Below, piece after piece: positions 1 through 25,173 of a DNA stretch of 64,000 bases. The position numbers and the translations under genes were made by a program. A model generated the notes under the pieces. It was not told the origin of the DNA and searched no databases. It saw only the letters and a list, made by a program, of their open reading frames with translations. The number at the start of each line of letters is the position of its first letter. Position 1 is the first letter of the stretch. Origin of the DNA: Archivesica marissinica (Eukaryota > Mollusca > Bivalvia > Venerida > Vesicomyidae); NCBI GenBank assembly GCA_014843695.1, contig CM026393.1:11515367-11579366 (forward strand), written 5' to 3'.

Positions 1-549
1 GACATACAGCAAAGCCTCAAATCATAGATCCATAGCAGAGCTAAATCTTAATGATTGACTCCAAGGCTGGGGCTAATAGAACTATTTTCTCCTGTAGTGT
101 ATGAAGTGAATCTAGCCCCTTTCAAGATTTGCAGATAAGGAAATCCCGCCCTCGGGCTGAAGATGCAGAGCCTCATTCTTTGCACGCATCTCCAGTCCGA
201 TGGTGGAATTTCCATATATGCAACTCTATGGAGGCACTAAATTTATTATATGCTAAACCTTTACATTTCCAACTCAGTTAACCCATTTCATTCTGGATAC
301 ATTTAAAGGCTTTTGCTAACAACATAGATCCAGATCAGCCGCAGCAACGGTTATAAAAATTAAACCATAATTATGAAATCCTTGAAAAGAATTTGCAGTA
401 TGTAGTTAAAAATTATTTACCCCGTTTCCTCCCACACAAATGACCACATTTACGTTTTCATCCGCACCAATGAGAGTGATTAATATACGTTGTTAAAGCT
501 TGTTTCGCAATCGTAAAATAACTAAAGCTTAACTTTTTTTACGAGCCCT
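1..549. other. Intron or upstream DNA with a SINE tail
   Basis: No exon could be supported here. Positions 419-533 resemble the 3' part of the SINE-C family described below (cytosine-rich segment, then GAGAGTGATTAATAT, then a TTTCGCAATCG-like tail), without its tRNA-like head. Positions 305-350 resemble part of another dispersed repeat. The missing 5' exons of the ARH3 gene must lie before position 1. Confidence 0.5.
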
Positions 550-1200
550 GATCCTAATGGACCATACTGAGGCTCTGCAGAAACTGTGTACATGGTGAGA
601 TGAATGTTCATGGAACAAATCTGTCTTTGATCCTAATGGACCATACTGAGGCTCTGCAGAAACTGTGTACATGGTGAGATGGATGTTCATGGAACAAATC
701 TGTCTTTGATCCTAATGGACCATACTGAGGCTGTGCAGAAACTGTGTACATGGTGAGATGGATGTTCATGGAACAAATCTGTCTTTGATCCTAATGGACC
801 ATACTGAGGCTGTGTACATGGTGAGATGGATGTTTAAAAAACCCCAAACCAACCTGTGTACATGGTGAGATGGATGTTATGGAACAAATCTGTCTTTGAT
901 CCTAATGGACCATACTGAGGCTGTGCAGAAACTGTGTACATGGTGAGATGGATGTTCATGGAACAAATCTGTCTTTGATCCTAATGGACCATACTGAGGC
1001 TGTGTACATGGTGAGATGGATGTTTATGGAACAAATCTGTCTTTGATCCTAATGGACCATACTGCGGCTCTGCAGAAACTGTGTACATGGTGAGATGGAT
1101 GTTCATGGAACAAATCTGTCTTTGATCCTAATGGACCATACTGAGGCTGTGCAGAAACTGTGTACATGGTGCAATGGATGTTCATGGAACAAATCTGTCT
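550..1200. repeat. 79-bp tandem array in an ARH3 intron
   Basis: About eight units begin GATCCTAATGGACCATACTG and end with ACAAATCTGTCTTT; some units are shortened. The last unit runs into the polypyrimidine tract of the exon at 1212, so the array is an expansion of the intron 3' end. Confidence 0.9.
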
Positions 1201-1211
1201 TTTGTTTGTAG

Positions 1212-14262
<13,051 letters not shown>

Positions 14263-14346
14263 GTCGGTGGTTTACGTCGGGCATTGGTGATTGAATGAAG
14301 GATCATGTTTTGTGTATGATTTGATTCAAGCGAGCGATGTGTTATA

Positions 14347-14656
14347 CAGTCGAACCTGTATTAAGCAGCCAGCCAAGGGAATCACATATATTTGCTGCTT
14401 AGCACAGGTGACCTTTATTAAGCAGCCACCTGTGCTAAGCAGCCACTATATGTGATTCCCTTGGCTGGCTGCTTAATAGAGGTGAAATGTATAATAAAAC
14501 AATATATTGGGAATCTGTAAGCTGGCTGTTTAATACAGGTTGGCTGCTTGATAGAGGTGAAATATATAATAAAACAATATATTGGGAATCTGTAAGCTGG
14601 CTGCTTAATACAGGTTGGCTGCTTGATAGAGGTGGCCACTAACACAGGTTTGACTG
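14347..14656. mobile_element. TA-flanked MITE downstream of ARH3
   Basis: The ends CAGTCGAACCTGT and ACAGGTTTGACTG are inverted (one mismatch) and flanked by TA on both sides. The interior is built from AAGCAGCC / GGCTGCTT phrases in both orientations and contains a duplicated segment. A shorter relative is at 17654-17830. Confidence 0.8.
14493..14498 (+). promoter_or_regulatory. Candidate polyadenylation signal for ARH3
   Basis: The first AATAAA after the ARH3 stop codon lies 231 bp downstream. It is inside the MITE at 14347-14656, which carries a second copy near 14571. Confidence 0.35.
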
Positions 14657-14904
14657 TATACTGTAGGTTAGAACTATACTTGGTCATGACTCATGGTTTA
14701 TGATTAAGTCGTGGCTTGTACAAGTTATGCGAGAGATCGATATCATCATGTGTAGTGATTGCCCCACTAGGGCAAAGATTATACACTCGCAATATGATCA
14801 CTGTATTACATTGGGCATTAACAATTGAACGAAGGAGGGTAGAGATCTGTCTATACATGTGCTCCGACTTCAGCTGGGCGTTGTGCAATACTGTAATTTA
14901 GAAC

Positions 14905-15385
14905 TATTCTAGTCATGTTTTAATATTAATTAGTGGTTGAGAATGTAAACCTTGAATTGTGGTTTAGAACTATTCTAGTCATGTTTTAAGATTCATTAGC
15001 GATGAAGAATGTTGAACAGTGAGTTGACCTTTGAACTGTGGTTTAGAACTTTTCCTGTCATGTTTTAAGATTCACTAGCAATGAAGAATGCTGAACAATG
15101 AGTTGACCTTTGAACTGTGGTTTAGAACTTTTCTAGTCATGTTTTAAGATTCACTAGCAATGAAGAATGCTGAACAGTGAGTTGACCTTTGAACTGTGGT
15201 TTAGAACTTTTCTAGTCCATGTTTTAAGATTAATTAGCGATGAAGAATGTTGAACAGTGAGTTGACCTTTGAACTGTGGTTTAGAACTTTTTCTAGTCAT
15301 GTTTTAAATGTTTTAAGATTAATTAGCGATGAAGAATGCTGAACATTGAGTTGACCTTTGAACTGTGGTTTAGAACTATTCTATT
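14905..15385. repeat. 79-bp tandem array downstream of ARH3
   Basis: About six units contain GTGGTTTAGAACT, TAGTCATGTTTTAAGATT, AGCGATGAAGAATG and GTGAGTTGACCTTTGAACT. Confidence 0.9.
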
Positions 15386-15439
15386 TGTACTTGGGAGATT
15401 TTGTACTTTTGGGATTGTGTACATCGGTGGTGTTAATCC

Positions 15440-15655
15440 GTCATTTGGATTATTGTTATCCCCTCCCCCCCTCCCATTTTAATGGATTGTCACTTTTACA
15501 TCATGGATTTTGCTATATTTTTCTTCTTCCCTCCTCCTTATCCCTCCTCTCCCTGTTCCATTCTCATCATTCCTAATTCCCCCTCCATCCTCATTCCCCC
15601 ACTTCCCTCATTCTCCCTGTTCCTTTCACATAATTCCTCATTCCCCTTCCCTCAG
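15440..15655. repeat. C/T-rich tract
   Basis: The + strand is almost entirely pyrimidine in blocks such as CCCCTCCCCCCCTCCC and TCCTCATTCCCC. No coding value is seen in the proline/serine frames that cross it. Confidence 0.7.
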
Positions 15656-15880
15656 GAAGGTCGATGACTTGTATACCACTGTAACCTATCGTCACTAATG
15701 GGCACTGGTTCGAGCCACGCTCAGGCCGTGTCTGTTAATATGAAAAAGTTGGATGTTGGTGTACCAAGTACTGGTTAACCACTGGATCCTGACCACGAAA
15801 GGTATTGTTAGGTAAACTGCTTGCCGGTGATATAGCCCAGCATTGTGCTGAAGAAGACGTAACACCCGAACAAGCAAACA
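15655..15880 (+). mobile_element. SINE-E copy
   Basis: It shares GACTTGTATACCACTGTAACC, GGTTCGAGCC, ACTGGTTAACCACTGGA and GATATAGCCC with the copy at 7497. The extreme 5' end is lost in the C/T-rich tract. Confidence 0.75.
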
Positions 15881-15884
15881 AACA

Positions 15885-16410
15885 AGCAATGGTGAGCGTC
15901 ATCTATAAACTAGGGATGGCAACGAATAGCGTATTTTCTATTCGAATTCTAATAGAATTCTATCAAAAATTCAATATCACTCAAATTCTCATAAAATATG
16001 CCAAATTAACCTAATTTCTTCATGTATGGCCATGCAAATAAGACGACGACTCATTCAGTTATTGTTATCGGCCACTGTACATTCATGGGCGTTTTCACAA
16101 AAGTTATTGTCACTTTATGAAACTTCTTTCCATTGAACGGTGTTTCTTTTTCAAATGATTATTCAGATTTATATTTTATACGAATAATATTTTACACCTA
16201 GCAGTTTCCTTATTCCCAGAGCGATTGAAGTATTTCCAAACGTGTGACTGAGCGGGCGGCATTTTTGAGGACAATATCATAAAAATCGTACTTTAAATAG
16301 TATGTTTTGTGTAATATTGAGCAGTTAATTAAATATTTAAGATACATGGGGGTGGATATTGTTGCAAAGTGTCTGTAATATTTCAAAGGAATGTTTTCGT
16401 CTAAACATTG
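15885..16410. other. AT-rich intergenic DNA
   Basis: Nothing is recognised. It contains short palindromic CGAATTCTAATAGAATTC-like phrases, and CGAATATTCG-like phrases appear again near 16940. Confidence 0.4.
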
Positions 16411-16411
16411 T

Positions 16412-16700
16412 GTGTGTGTGTTTTACGTTTATTTATGGTCACTACCGGTTGCCCATATGAGCGACGACTCCTGAAGAGATTTGTCATTTTAGATTTGTGT
16501 AGGATAGTGCAATGATACAGACAGACCCATTCCAAAGTCTGCTCTGGTTCTTTTACGTGCACAGTGTAAAGCACCGACACAAAACCTTGGTTTAAAGTCC
16601 CATCTGAAAGATTATTCATTTTATTAGGGTCAGACGGGGGATCGAACATACAATCCCTGGAACCATTCCGACGTGTTAACCACTGGACTACAGGATCGGC
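16412..16700 (-). mobile_element. SINE-B copy
   Basis: Full-length but diverged SINE-B, with the tail at the left (TTTACGTTTATTTATGG) and the tRNA-like head at the right (GTGTTAACCACTGGACTACAG). Confidence 0.82.
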
Positions 16701-17313
16701 TAAACTGTTTCGACATCATAATTAAATACCCACCTTAACACCTACTGTAATTATCCGATTACATGGCACAAAGTGTCCATTAACACCTGCCATGGATGCG
16801 ACCACAACATGCTTTATTCATACATCCTGCGATGATTTCTTTTGTATTGGAAGGTTTTATGATGGTTTCAAAAGAAAATAACGTATCTGATTTTATAGCA
16901 GTTTATTTCATTTTTGCAACGATTTGGACGTTCAAATATTCGAATATTCGTTGCCATCCCTATTCTAAACACATCCTCAAGAATGAAATTAGTCGAACTT
17001 AATTTATTGCTGGTTAGCAATTTTGAATTAATTAACATTGTACTTGTAATCCTATATGCTCAACAACATAACCACCTCAGCTGATCTGTAAGAAAACTCA
17101 ATATATTTAGTATAATTGTTAATGTTTAGATAGACATGTTTGTAACAAAACTCAATATATTTAGTATAATTGTTAATGTTTAGATAGACATGTTTACATT
17201 AGTTTTGTTTGTAAGCCATTAAAAATAAATATTGAAATTATGTTGGTACCGGTACGTTTATTAGAACCCTATTCCAACTCGCACCCGAGTTTCACAGCAT
17301 GTGTGTAAAGGAC
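16701..17313. other. Intergenic DNA with a short direct duplication
   Basis: Positions 17090-17195 hold two copies of a roughly 50-bp unit (AACTCAATATATTTAGTATA, then TAGATAGACATGTTT). Nothing else is recognised. Confidence 0.5.
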
Positions 17314-17628
17314 CAGGGATCATTCTAGAGGGCGATGTGGGCGAAATTGTCGCCCTAGGGACCCTGACTTCGCCCTCTGGGGGCCCCACTTCTCCCTAAA
17401 AAAAAAAAAATATATATATATATTTTGGTTTTTACGATTTTCAAACAAAATTTTGTCTAGTAAGATACACTGGCCCATTATAAACCACTCCTTCTATTCA
17501 AATGTATTTAATGGTTGTACTGTGCATTTTAACCCTATTTTGCAGAAGTATATTAAAGAACACCATTTAAGGAAGCGATCACGCGCTTTCTCACTTCTCC
17601 CAAACATTCTGACCTAGAATGAACCCTG
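17314..17628 (+). mobile_element. hAT-like MITE, 6-bp target duplication
   Basis: The ends CAGGGATCATTCTAG and CTAGAATGAACCCTG are inverted with one mismatch. The direct repeat AAGGAC abuts both ends (17308-17313 and 17629-17634). It is an inverted relative of 1378-1706. Confidence 0.8.
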
Positions 17629-17653
17629 AAGGACATTTATTGAAATGGAACTA

Positions 17654-17830
17654 CAGTCAAACCTGTCTTAAACAGCCAGCCAAGGGAACCATAGAAAGTG
17701 GCTGCTTACCACAGTTGGCTGCTTAACAGAGGTCAAATGTATAACAAAGTAACTAATTTGGAATCTGAAAATGGCTGCTTAATGCAGGTTGACTGCTTAA
17801 TAGAGGAGATCACTAGCACAGGTTTAACTG
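17654..17830. mobile_element. TA-flanked MITE, short version
   Basis: The ends CAGTCAAACCTGT and ACAGGTTTAACTG are flanked by TA. The same GGCTGCTTA interior as at 14347 is present but without the internal duplication. Confidence 0.8.
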
Positions 17831-17908
17831 TACCATGGCAATACACTGCAGCAGTATGTAACCCTAGTGGTCTACTAATCAGGCGATCACTGGTTCTATC
17901 TCATCTAG

Positions 17909-18140
17909 TGGAAGTCGTGATAGCGCAGTGGATGCGCGTTCGCTTCAGGTGCGAAAGATCCAGAGTTTGAGCCCCGCTGTAGCCATTACGACTGTGCCCT
18001 TAGGTAAGGCATTTAAATTCCATATTGCCTCCTCTCTCCCTCGTGGCGATGGATTCCATCAGGAATGAGGTCTCGAGAGTGATTAATATAAGTTGTAAGA
18101 ACTTGTTTCGCAATCAAGCTAAAATAAATGTGTATAAACT
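17909..18140 (+). mobile_element. SINE-A copy
   Basis: Head GTGGAAGTCGTGATAGCGC at the left, B box AGAGTTTGAGCCCC, standard body and the tail CAATCAAGCTAAAATAAAT. Confidence 0.85.
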
Positions 18141-18149
18141 ATCCGAACT

Positions 18150-18563
18150 GGTGCCGGACATTTACAGAGAAACATAGCTTACTAACTTGAACCAGAGGTC
18201 CTGCGTATCTGTGTTTTTCAGTGGGCACAAACAGAATTGGGAGACTGGGTGGGGTTCCCAGCTCTATTGTATCTTCTAGGAAGAAATCTGACCACTAACG
18301 TCCAGTGTTCCCACTGATACTGGAAGAGACCGTGAATTTGAAATATCCATTTCCCTGACTGAAAAGGGCCTTGGATTCAATAAGTTGTTGCCAAAACCTG
18401 GAACATTAATTTATATATGAAAATACATTAAAATGTCCTTGGTCATCGCTGTAATATGACTTAATGTGGGTGGAAACAAACATGTGATTGGTTAAACCGC
18501 CGTACCGTTTGGTTTAGCCTACACGACGGATCAGACAGTTTAATATGTTAATACAAGGTCAGA
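18150..18563. other. Intergenic DNA
   Basis: No gene or recognised repeat was found between the two SINEs. Confidence 0.4.
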
Positions 18564-18574
18564 CTGTTTGGTGT

Positions 18575-18894
18575 GTGTTTTACGCTTATTTATCGTCGTT
18601 ACCGGTTGCCCATATGAGCGACGCCTCCTGAAGATATTGGTCATTTTGGAGGATAGTGCAATGATACAGACAGAGACCCATTCCAGAGTCTCATCTGGTT
18701 CTTTTACGTGCACGGTGTAAAGCACCGACACGAGACCTCGGTTTAACGTCCCGTGAAAGACTGTTAATTGTATTAGGGGAGACCTCGGTTTAACATCCCG
18801 TGAAAGACTTAATTGTATTAGGGTCAGACGGGGGATCGAACCTGCGATCCCTGGATTACCAGTCCAGCGTGTTACCACTGGACTACAGATCCGT
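18575..18894 (-). mobile_element. SINE-B with internal duplication
   Basis: The body segment GACCTCGGTTTAACGTCC to TTAATTGTATTAGGG is present twice in a row (about 18740-18825). CTGTTTGGTGT flanks it at 18564-18574 and 18895-18905, consistent with an 11-bp target duplication. Confidence 0.8.
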
Positions 18895-18905
18895 CTGTTT
18901 GGTGT

Positions 18906-19147
18906 AAAAGTGTCACCCCTATTTAAAGGGCCAGCCATTTCTGACACACATATTTTTATGAACATCAGTACTTCCCGAATTATATGCTTGTATAGCAGGC
19001 GCCAGGCTTGTAAGCAATCGGTAACCATTATTTAACTAGCTGGCGGCTCACCAACCAGCCATATCAGAACGAAACCCTGACGAGGTTCGAACATTCGACC
19101 TTCCGCTACGTAGACGGGCGCCTTAACCACTAGGCCACGGAGACGGT
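18906..19147 (-). mobile_element. SINE-D copy
   Basis: The SINE-D family has an Arg(ACG)-like tRNA head (CCGTGGCCTAGTGGTTAAGG on the - strand), a GCCGCCAGCTAGTTAAATAA body and a GGGCCAGCCATTTCTGAC end. The SINE-B at 18575 abuts its tail. Confidence 0.8.
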
Positions 19148-19290
19148 GTAATAATAATGTCCAGCAACACTAAAGCAATGTAGATAAGGATTCTTGCTCA
19201 AGAAAAGTACACATGACCCTACAAGGGTTCGAACCATCTGATCATGAGACGGGTGCTCTAGCCTACCACTAGACCACTGAAAGAGCTTGA
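19148..19290 (-). mobile_element. Other tRNA-like SINE fragment
   Basis: On the - strand it reads CAGTGGTCTAGTGGTAGGCT, then GGTTCGAACCCTTGTAGGG, i.e. A- and B-box-like motifs, without the bodies of the other SINE families. A functional tRNA is unlikely because no sound acceptor stem was found. Confidence 0.5.
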
Positions 19291-19339
19291 TATATTGCAC
19301 AAATGACAACATCTGTGACGAGTAACCACGTTGAAGTTG

Positions 19340-19810
19340 AAACAATACATGTACAAATAAATTGGTTTAAACATATTTATCCCGCTATATACATTCACAA
19401 AACAATACATGCACACAAAATCAAAGAATAGGAAAGGATCAAAACGGAAGCAGAGCTTATATAGTTTCTCTCCTTGCAGTTCCAAATACACAGTACTATT
19501 TTGGACGGTGTGGAGCTAATATATGTATACCAAATGTGCATATTGCTTAGAAATGACATAAATATAATACAAATAAATTGCCTCGGGAATTTGTTGAACA
19601 TATCCGACGTAGATTGAGAGAATCCCGCTTCATATCCGCTGCAGACACAATAACGATTATACAAGGTTTTAAACGTAATACAAATGTGATTCGGTTTCTT
19701 GACAATGTATTTGAGTACATATAGTGCATGCCTTGCTTGCGCCTGGGGGATATCACCCCAGACCGACGACACTCATGTACCCTGTCACAAACCAAATAAC
19801 ATAACATAAT
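19340..19810 (-). other. Possible 5'-truncated retroelement
   Basis: The - strand ends in AATAAATATGTTTAAACC (near 19360), a tail shared with 10050-10130 and 34300-34380. The short open frames upstream of it (to 19807) match no family I recognise. Confidence 0.3.
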
Positions 19811-19920
19811 TACATATTTATGATAACATATAAGGAGCTTGGTGTTCTTGTAAACAAATTAAACCGGTACGAAATTACACCAACGGGCATCTCAGACAGT
19901 ATACATGTAGCTTAAGACAT

Positions 19921-20975
19921 CAACCACACCAAACACTCCAGTCTACATATATCGACCAATTCTACCAAGCTACGCCCCTGGCTGTATACACAACATGATG
20001 TCTATATTATAGACAATCAACTGAGCTGATATGATGAATCCGTGGCACACCAACACTCCAGTCTACATATATCGACACATTCTACCAAGCTACGCCCCTG
20101 GCTGTATACACAACATGATGTCTATATTATAGACAATCAACTAAGCTGATATGATGAATCCGTGGGTGTTTTCGTATCAAACATTTCGTTCCCCAGAACC
20201 ACTATCACATAACCAAATCCACACATCGTGTTCAACCAAGCTACGCCCCAGACTATATTCATATAGACACTCAACGAAACTGGAATGGTGGATCCGTGGG
20301 CGTTTTTCGTATCAACCATTTCCCCAGAACCCCTATCACATAACCAAATCCACACATCGTGTTCAATCAAGCTACGCCCCCAGACTATATTCATATAGAC
20401 ACTCAACGAAACTGGAATGATGGATCGTGGGCGTTTTTCGTATCAACCATTTCCCCAGAACCCCTATCACATAACCAAATCCACACATCGTGTTCAACCC
20501 AGCCAAGCTACGTCCCAGACTATATTCATATAGACACTCAACGAAACTGGAATGATGGATCGTGGGCGTTTTTCGTATCAACCATTTCCCCAGAACCCCT
20601 ATCACATAACCCAATCCACACATCGTGTTCAACCAAGCTACGCCCCAGACTATATTCATATAGACACTCAACGAAACTGGAATGATGGATCCATGGGCGT
20701 TTTTCGTATTGATCAACCATTTCCCCAGAACCACTATCACATAACCAAATCCACACATCGTGTTCAACCAAGCTACGCCCCAGACTATATTCATATAGAC
20801 ACTCAACGAAACTGGAATGATGGATCGTGGGCGTTTTTCGTATCAACCATTTCCCCAGAACCCATAACCAAATCCACACATCGTGTTCAACCAAGCTACG
20901 CCCCAGACTATATTCATATAGACACTCAACGAAACTGGAATGATGGATCCGTGGGCGTTTTTCGTATCAAACGCA
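19921..20975. repeat. Tandem array of about 120-135-bp units
   Basis: Two units at 19925-20165 carry CAAGCTACGCCCCTGGCTGT. They are followed by about seven related units with ACGCCCCAGACTATATTCAT, AGACACTCAACGAAACTGGA and CGTATCAACCATTTCCCCAG. Frames open on both strands are repeat by-products. Confidence 0.88.
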
Positions 20976-21409
20976 ACAAGAACTTGCATGTCGCGACATT
21001 GACCTCGACTCTTGTTCAACAACCTTACGACAAAGGAGGAATCATCAAGTGTTAGTCGTTGCAAGAATCACCTACCTGTGTGACGTACATTGATGAGTTG
21101 TAACAGCCATGCACACAACACTCTGTTGATACCTTTCTTTGATTTAACAACGATTAGACATTTTATGTTTCGCTATAAGACATGAAAGAGGCCTGTCTAG
21201 TGGTTTTCATAAATTAATGTTGTTTGAAAATGTATGAAGCATATAGTGTATAGATGCAACGTGATATTGAGGACGATACCATTACACTAAGATATAGTGA
21301 AACACGCTTTTATTTTGACTATTAAAGTGATTAGTTTATACAAATTTATTTATTTTAATGCTCGCCCACATGGTTCGCCGGCGGCGAGGGTAAATAAGCT
21401 CAATCATCA
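20976..21409. other. Intergenic DNA
   Basis: No gene is supported. 21255-21335 duplicates the dispersed segment seen at 13515-13600. Confidence 0.45.
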
Positions 21410-21496
21410 AATTTATTTTAGCTCGATTGCGAAACAAGTTATTACAACTTATATTAATCACTCTAAGGCCTCATTCCTGATGGAATCCATCGCCAC

Positions 21497-21551
<55 letters not shown>

Positions 21552-21661
21552 CAACGTGGAAATTAAATGCCTTGCATAAGGGCACAATCGTAACAGCTCC
21601 AGCGGGGCTCGAACTCCGGACTTTTCGCACCTGGAGCGAACGCATTATCACGACTTCCACT
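21410..21661 (-). mobile_element. SINE-A with a GA microsatellite
   Basis: Reverse SINE-A whose CTCTCTCCCTCG segment has expanded into a run of about 24 GA dinucleotides (21499-21546, one AAA interruption). The head lacks part of the A-box arm. Confidence 0.82.
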
Positions 21662-21891
21662 TTTTCGCGGGAATCACGTTATCGTTGGGGTATAGTACCA
21701 TCATTGTTGTCTCCCATTTAACCTGCCAAAACACCACGTTTGATCATTCCCACTATAAAGGTATCACACTGTTGGTTAATGAAACAAGTTATGTTGTGCT
21801 TTCATGGAAAGTATGTATCTGTCCAACTTTCTTAACATACACCGTTGAGTATCCTATCGATAGGACAGTTTCTCGGAAAAGAAATGTTTCC

Positions 21892-22419
21892 TTAAAGCGA
21901 CAGTACATCACAACAAGCAAATACAATGCATATTTTCACGTATAAATGCATGTCTACTACAAATTCTTCCGAATACATCCGAACACTAACATTGAATCAA
22001 TAAACTGTGTTTTGTGATGTACAAACTTTCGAAATTGAAGTACAATTTCATATAACGGTCATCCATGCTCCTGAATTGGTGTGTTTTTGTCACCGGCGTC
22101 AATACAAAACACGAGATAATGTCGTTTAGAGATAATTTATCTAAGATTAGTCTACAAATAAATATGCACGGCACAAATGTGAGATATAACGGTAAATCTG
22201 TACCATAAACCGTGTTATTCAGGTTACATGAGTTGCTTTACGCATGGGTTTCGACGCTATTTACATTATGTTGTTATGTCAACAAACAGTATACGACGTT
22301 TGTTTATTAGTTGAAATACTCAGTTTTTGAGGCAAATATATGGAAAGAAATTATACCAATACAATAGGAAAATACATTCTGTAGAAATTTGCATTTTCAC
22401 TGATATAGTTTCGCTTTAA
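21892..22419. mobile_element. TTAA-flanked element with short inverted ends
   Basis: TTAAAGCGA at the left and TCGCTTTAA at the right form inverted ends with TTAA on both sides, 528 bp apart. The ends resemble those of the element at 4722-5331 (TTAAAGC). No transposase is seen. Confidence 0.5.
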
Positions 22420-23117
22420 AAGAAACCAAAAAATCCCATTTTTAACTCTATTTAACTATATTCTCACTTCTATCTATACAATAATAATATATTCTTTATA
22501 TATACTATAATAATCTTATTCTGTATGCCTTTTCAAGACAGATCATGGTTAATTTCTAACTTAATTGTTAGAATCTTAGGCTGTCCGATTAGTGCAGTTG
22601 TTGAAACACTCGCTTCTCACCAATTCAACCATGGTTCAGAGAATGCATCACCATAAGGGAGAGAGAAGAGGCAATGTGGAATCTAAATGCATACACACAC
22701 ACACATATATATATATATATTTCCCTCGTTGCGATGGATTCCATCAGGAATGAGATCTCGAGAGTGATTAATATAAGTTGCAAGAACTTGTTTCGCAATA
22801 GAGCTAATATAAATGTTTATAAACTAAGCTATATATGTGATTCCTGTATATTAGTTCCATGTAAACAGTAACCAGTAAAACTGTCATAGGAAATAAGATA
22901 TAAGCTGCAAGAACTAATACGTACATTAAAGAAGCAACTGAAATACGTGAACATAACCACGCCATGCTCACTGTTCCGTAATTTATAATAGTTGGTGTAT
23001 TTTTTGTTGTTGTTTTGTCTGTATAAATGATAAGTTATAGCATGTTTATGTTTTTAATTATTTATTTCTTTGCCAAATTAAAACTATTATTTGTTAATGG
23101 CCAATGGATTGTACTAG
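22420..23117. other. Intergenic DNA with SINE fragments
   Basis: 22715-22830 is a SINE-A body and tail (GATGGATTCCATCAGGAATG) joined to an (AT)n run at 22700-22720. 22575-22620 resembles a SINE-C head. The rest is unrecognised. Confidence 0.6.
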
Positions 23118-24747
23118 TATACTAGAGGACATAGAAAACGCACACTTCGGATAAGTGTGTTTTACATGAAAAACAATAACTATAGAAATACATATATGCA
23201 TTTCTTAAAGACCAATTCATTTCCGTCATTTTTATACCAAAATATTTAAAAATGATTTAGTAATCAAGAAATTATCGTAAGATAAAGATAGTGCTCCAAT
23301 AATCGAAAGTAACACTTTTGGCTAATTGTGATTAGAATGCAAATGTGAACGTGATGAACCAGCTTTTCGCGCTTACTTTAAGAAATAAATTATTCTAAGT
23401 TTTTATAAACAGTAACAGTATTTTGGCAGCGGTAATTGTGTTTCAACATAAGTTCACACATTTTACAGTAATAAGTTCCACACTTGAGTAATTAATGTCT
23501 ATATAATAATAATCATATAATGTAGGTGTGCGTTTTCTATGTCATCTAGTATATAATGTAGGTGTGCGTTTTCTATGTCCTCTAGTATATATAATAATAA
23601 TCATATAATGTAGGTGTGCGTTTTCTATGTCATCTAGTATATAATGTAGGTGTGCGTTTTCTATGTCCTCTAGTATATATAATAATAATCATATAATGTA
23701 GGTGTGCGTTTTCTATGTCATCTAGTATATAATGTAGGTGTGCGTTTTCTATGTCCTCTAGTATATATAATAATAATCATATAATGTAGGTGTGCGTTTT
23801 CTATGTCATCTAGTATATAATGTAGGTGTGCGTTTTCTATGTCCTCTAGTATATATAATAATAATCATATAATGTAGGTGTGCGTTTTCTATGTCATCTA
23901 GTATATAATGTAGGTGTGCGTTTTCTATGTCCTCTAGTATATATAATAATAATCATATAATGTAGGTGTGCGTTTTCTATGTCATCTAGTATATAATGTA
24001 GGTGTGCGTTTTCTATGTCCTCTAGTATATATAATAATAATCATATAATGTAGGTGTGCGTTTTCTATGTCATCTAGTATATAATGTAGGTGTGCGTTTT
24101 CTATGTCGTCTAGTATATATAATAATAATCATGTAATGTAGGTGTGCGTTTTCTATGTCCTCTAGTCTATATAATAATAATCATGTAATGTAGGTGTGCG
24201 TTTTCTATGTCCTCTAGTATATATAATAATAATCATATAATGTAGGTGTGCGTTTTCTATGTCCTCTAGTCTATATAATAATAATCATGTAATGTAGGTG
24301 TGCGTTTTCTATGTCCTCTAGTATATATAATAATAATCATATAATGTAGGTGTGCGTTTTCTATGTCCTCTAGTCTATATAATAATAATCATGTAATGTA
24401 GGTGTGCGTTTTCTATGTCCTCTAGTATATATAATAATAATCATATAATGTAGGTGTGCGTTTTCTATGTCCTCTAGTCTATATAATAATAATCATGTAA
24501 TGTAGGTGTGCGTTTTCTATGTCCTCTAGTATATATAATAATAATCATATAATGTAGGTGTGCGTTTTCTATGTCCTCTAGTCTATATAATAATAATCAT
24601 GTAATGTAGGTGTGCGTTTTCTATGTCCTCTAGTATATATAATAATAATCATATAATGTAGGTGTGCGTTTTCTATGTCCTCTAGTATATATAATAATAA
24701 TCATATAATGTAGGTGTGCGTTTTCTATGTCCTCTAGTATATATAAT
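23118..24747. mobile_element. TIR-36 MITE with expanded right end
   Basis: The left terminus is ACTAGAGGACATAGAAAACG followed by CACACTTCGG. From 23521 the inverse terminus (GTGTGCGTTTTCTATGTCCT) recurs about 25 times. First come 89-bp composites (36 + 53 bp, with an AATAATAATCATAT spacer), then 53-bp units alternating AGTATATA and AGTCTATA. Confidence 0.85.
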
Positions 24748-24947
24748 TTGTATATATATAGTTATATACTGTTGATTTGCCGAATAAACGTTGAAGCTTT
24801 GTAATACATGCAGCTTCTTACTCGAGACGAACAATGAATTCATAATATACTAGGACATAGAAAACGCTTGATTAGTCGGTCATATTCACGCAGCGTTGTT
24901 CATTTACATAACACGCAACACTCGCATACATAACTACTCCTGAGATG

Positions 24948-25173
24948 TATACTAGAGGACATAGAAAACGCACACTTCGGATAAGTGTATTTTTACATGA
25001 AAAACAATGACTATATAAATACATAGTTTTAAACATTTTGGAATATTTATAGTTGTTCAGTTTGCGTTTAGTAATAAAGATGTGATAATATCTTTGATGG
25101 AATCTTTCGTATTTCGTTTTCTTGTAATATTAATCATATTATGTAGGTGTGCGTTTTCTATGTCCTCTAGTAT
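24948..25173. mobile_element. TIR-36 MITE, single-unit copy
   Basis: This 226-bp element has ACTAGAGGACATAGAAAACG at the left and its inverse CGTTTTCTATGTCCTCTAGT at the right, flanked by TAT/ATA. It has one terminal unit only and shares the interior (TTTGATGGAATC, TTTCGTTTTC) with 30794 and 35519. It is the probable ancestral form. A partial terminus also lies at 24846-24866. Confidence 0.85.

Noticed and set aside
18540..19028. - strand frame of 162 codons
   Set aside because: It is composed of SINE-B and SINE-D sequence.
23521..24747. A CRISPR-like array (regular repeats with spacers)
   Set aside because: The spacers are themselves repeated and AT-rich, the repeat is a MITE end, and the DNA is clearly eukaryotic.
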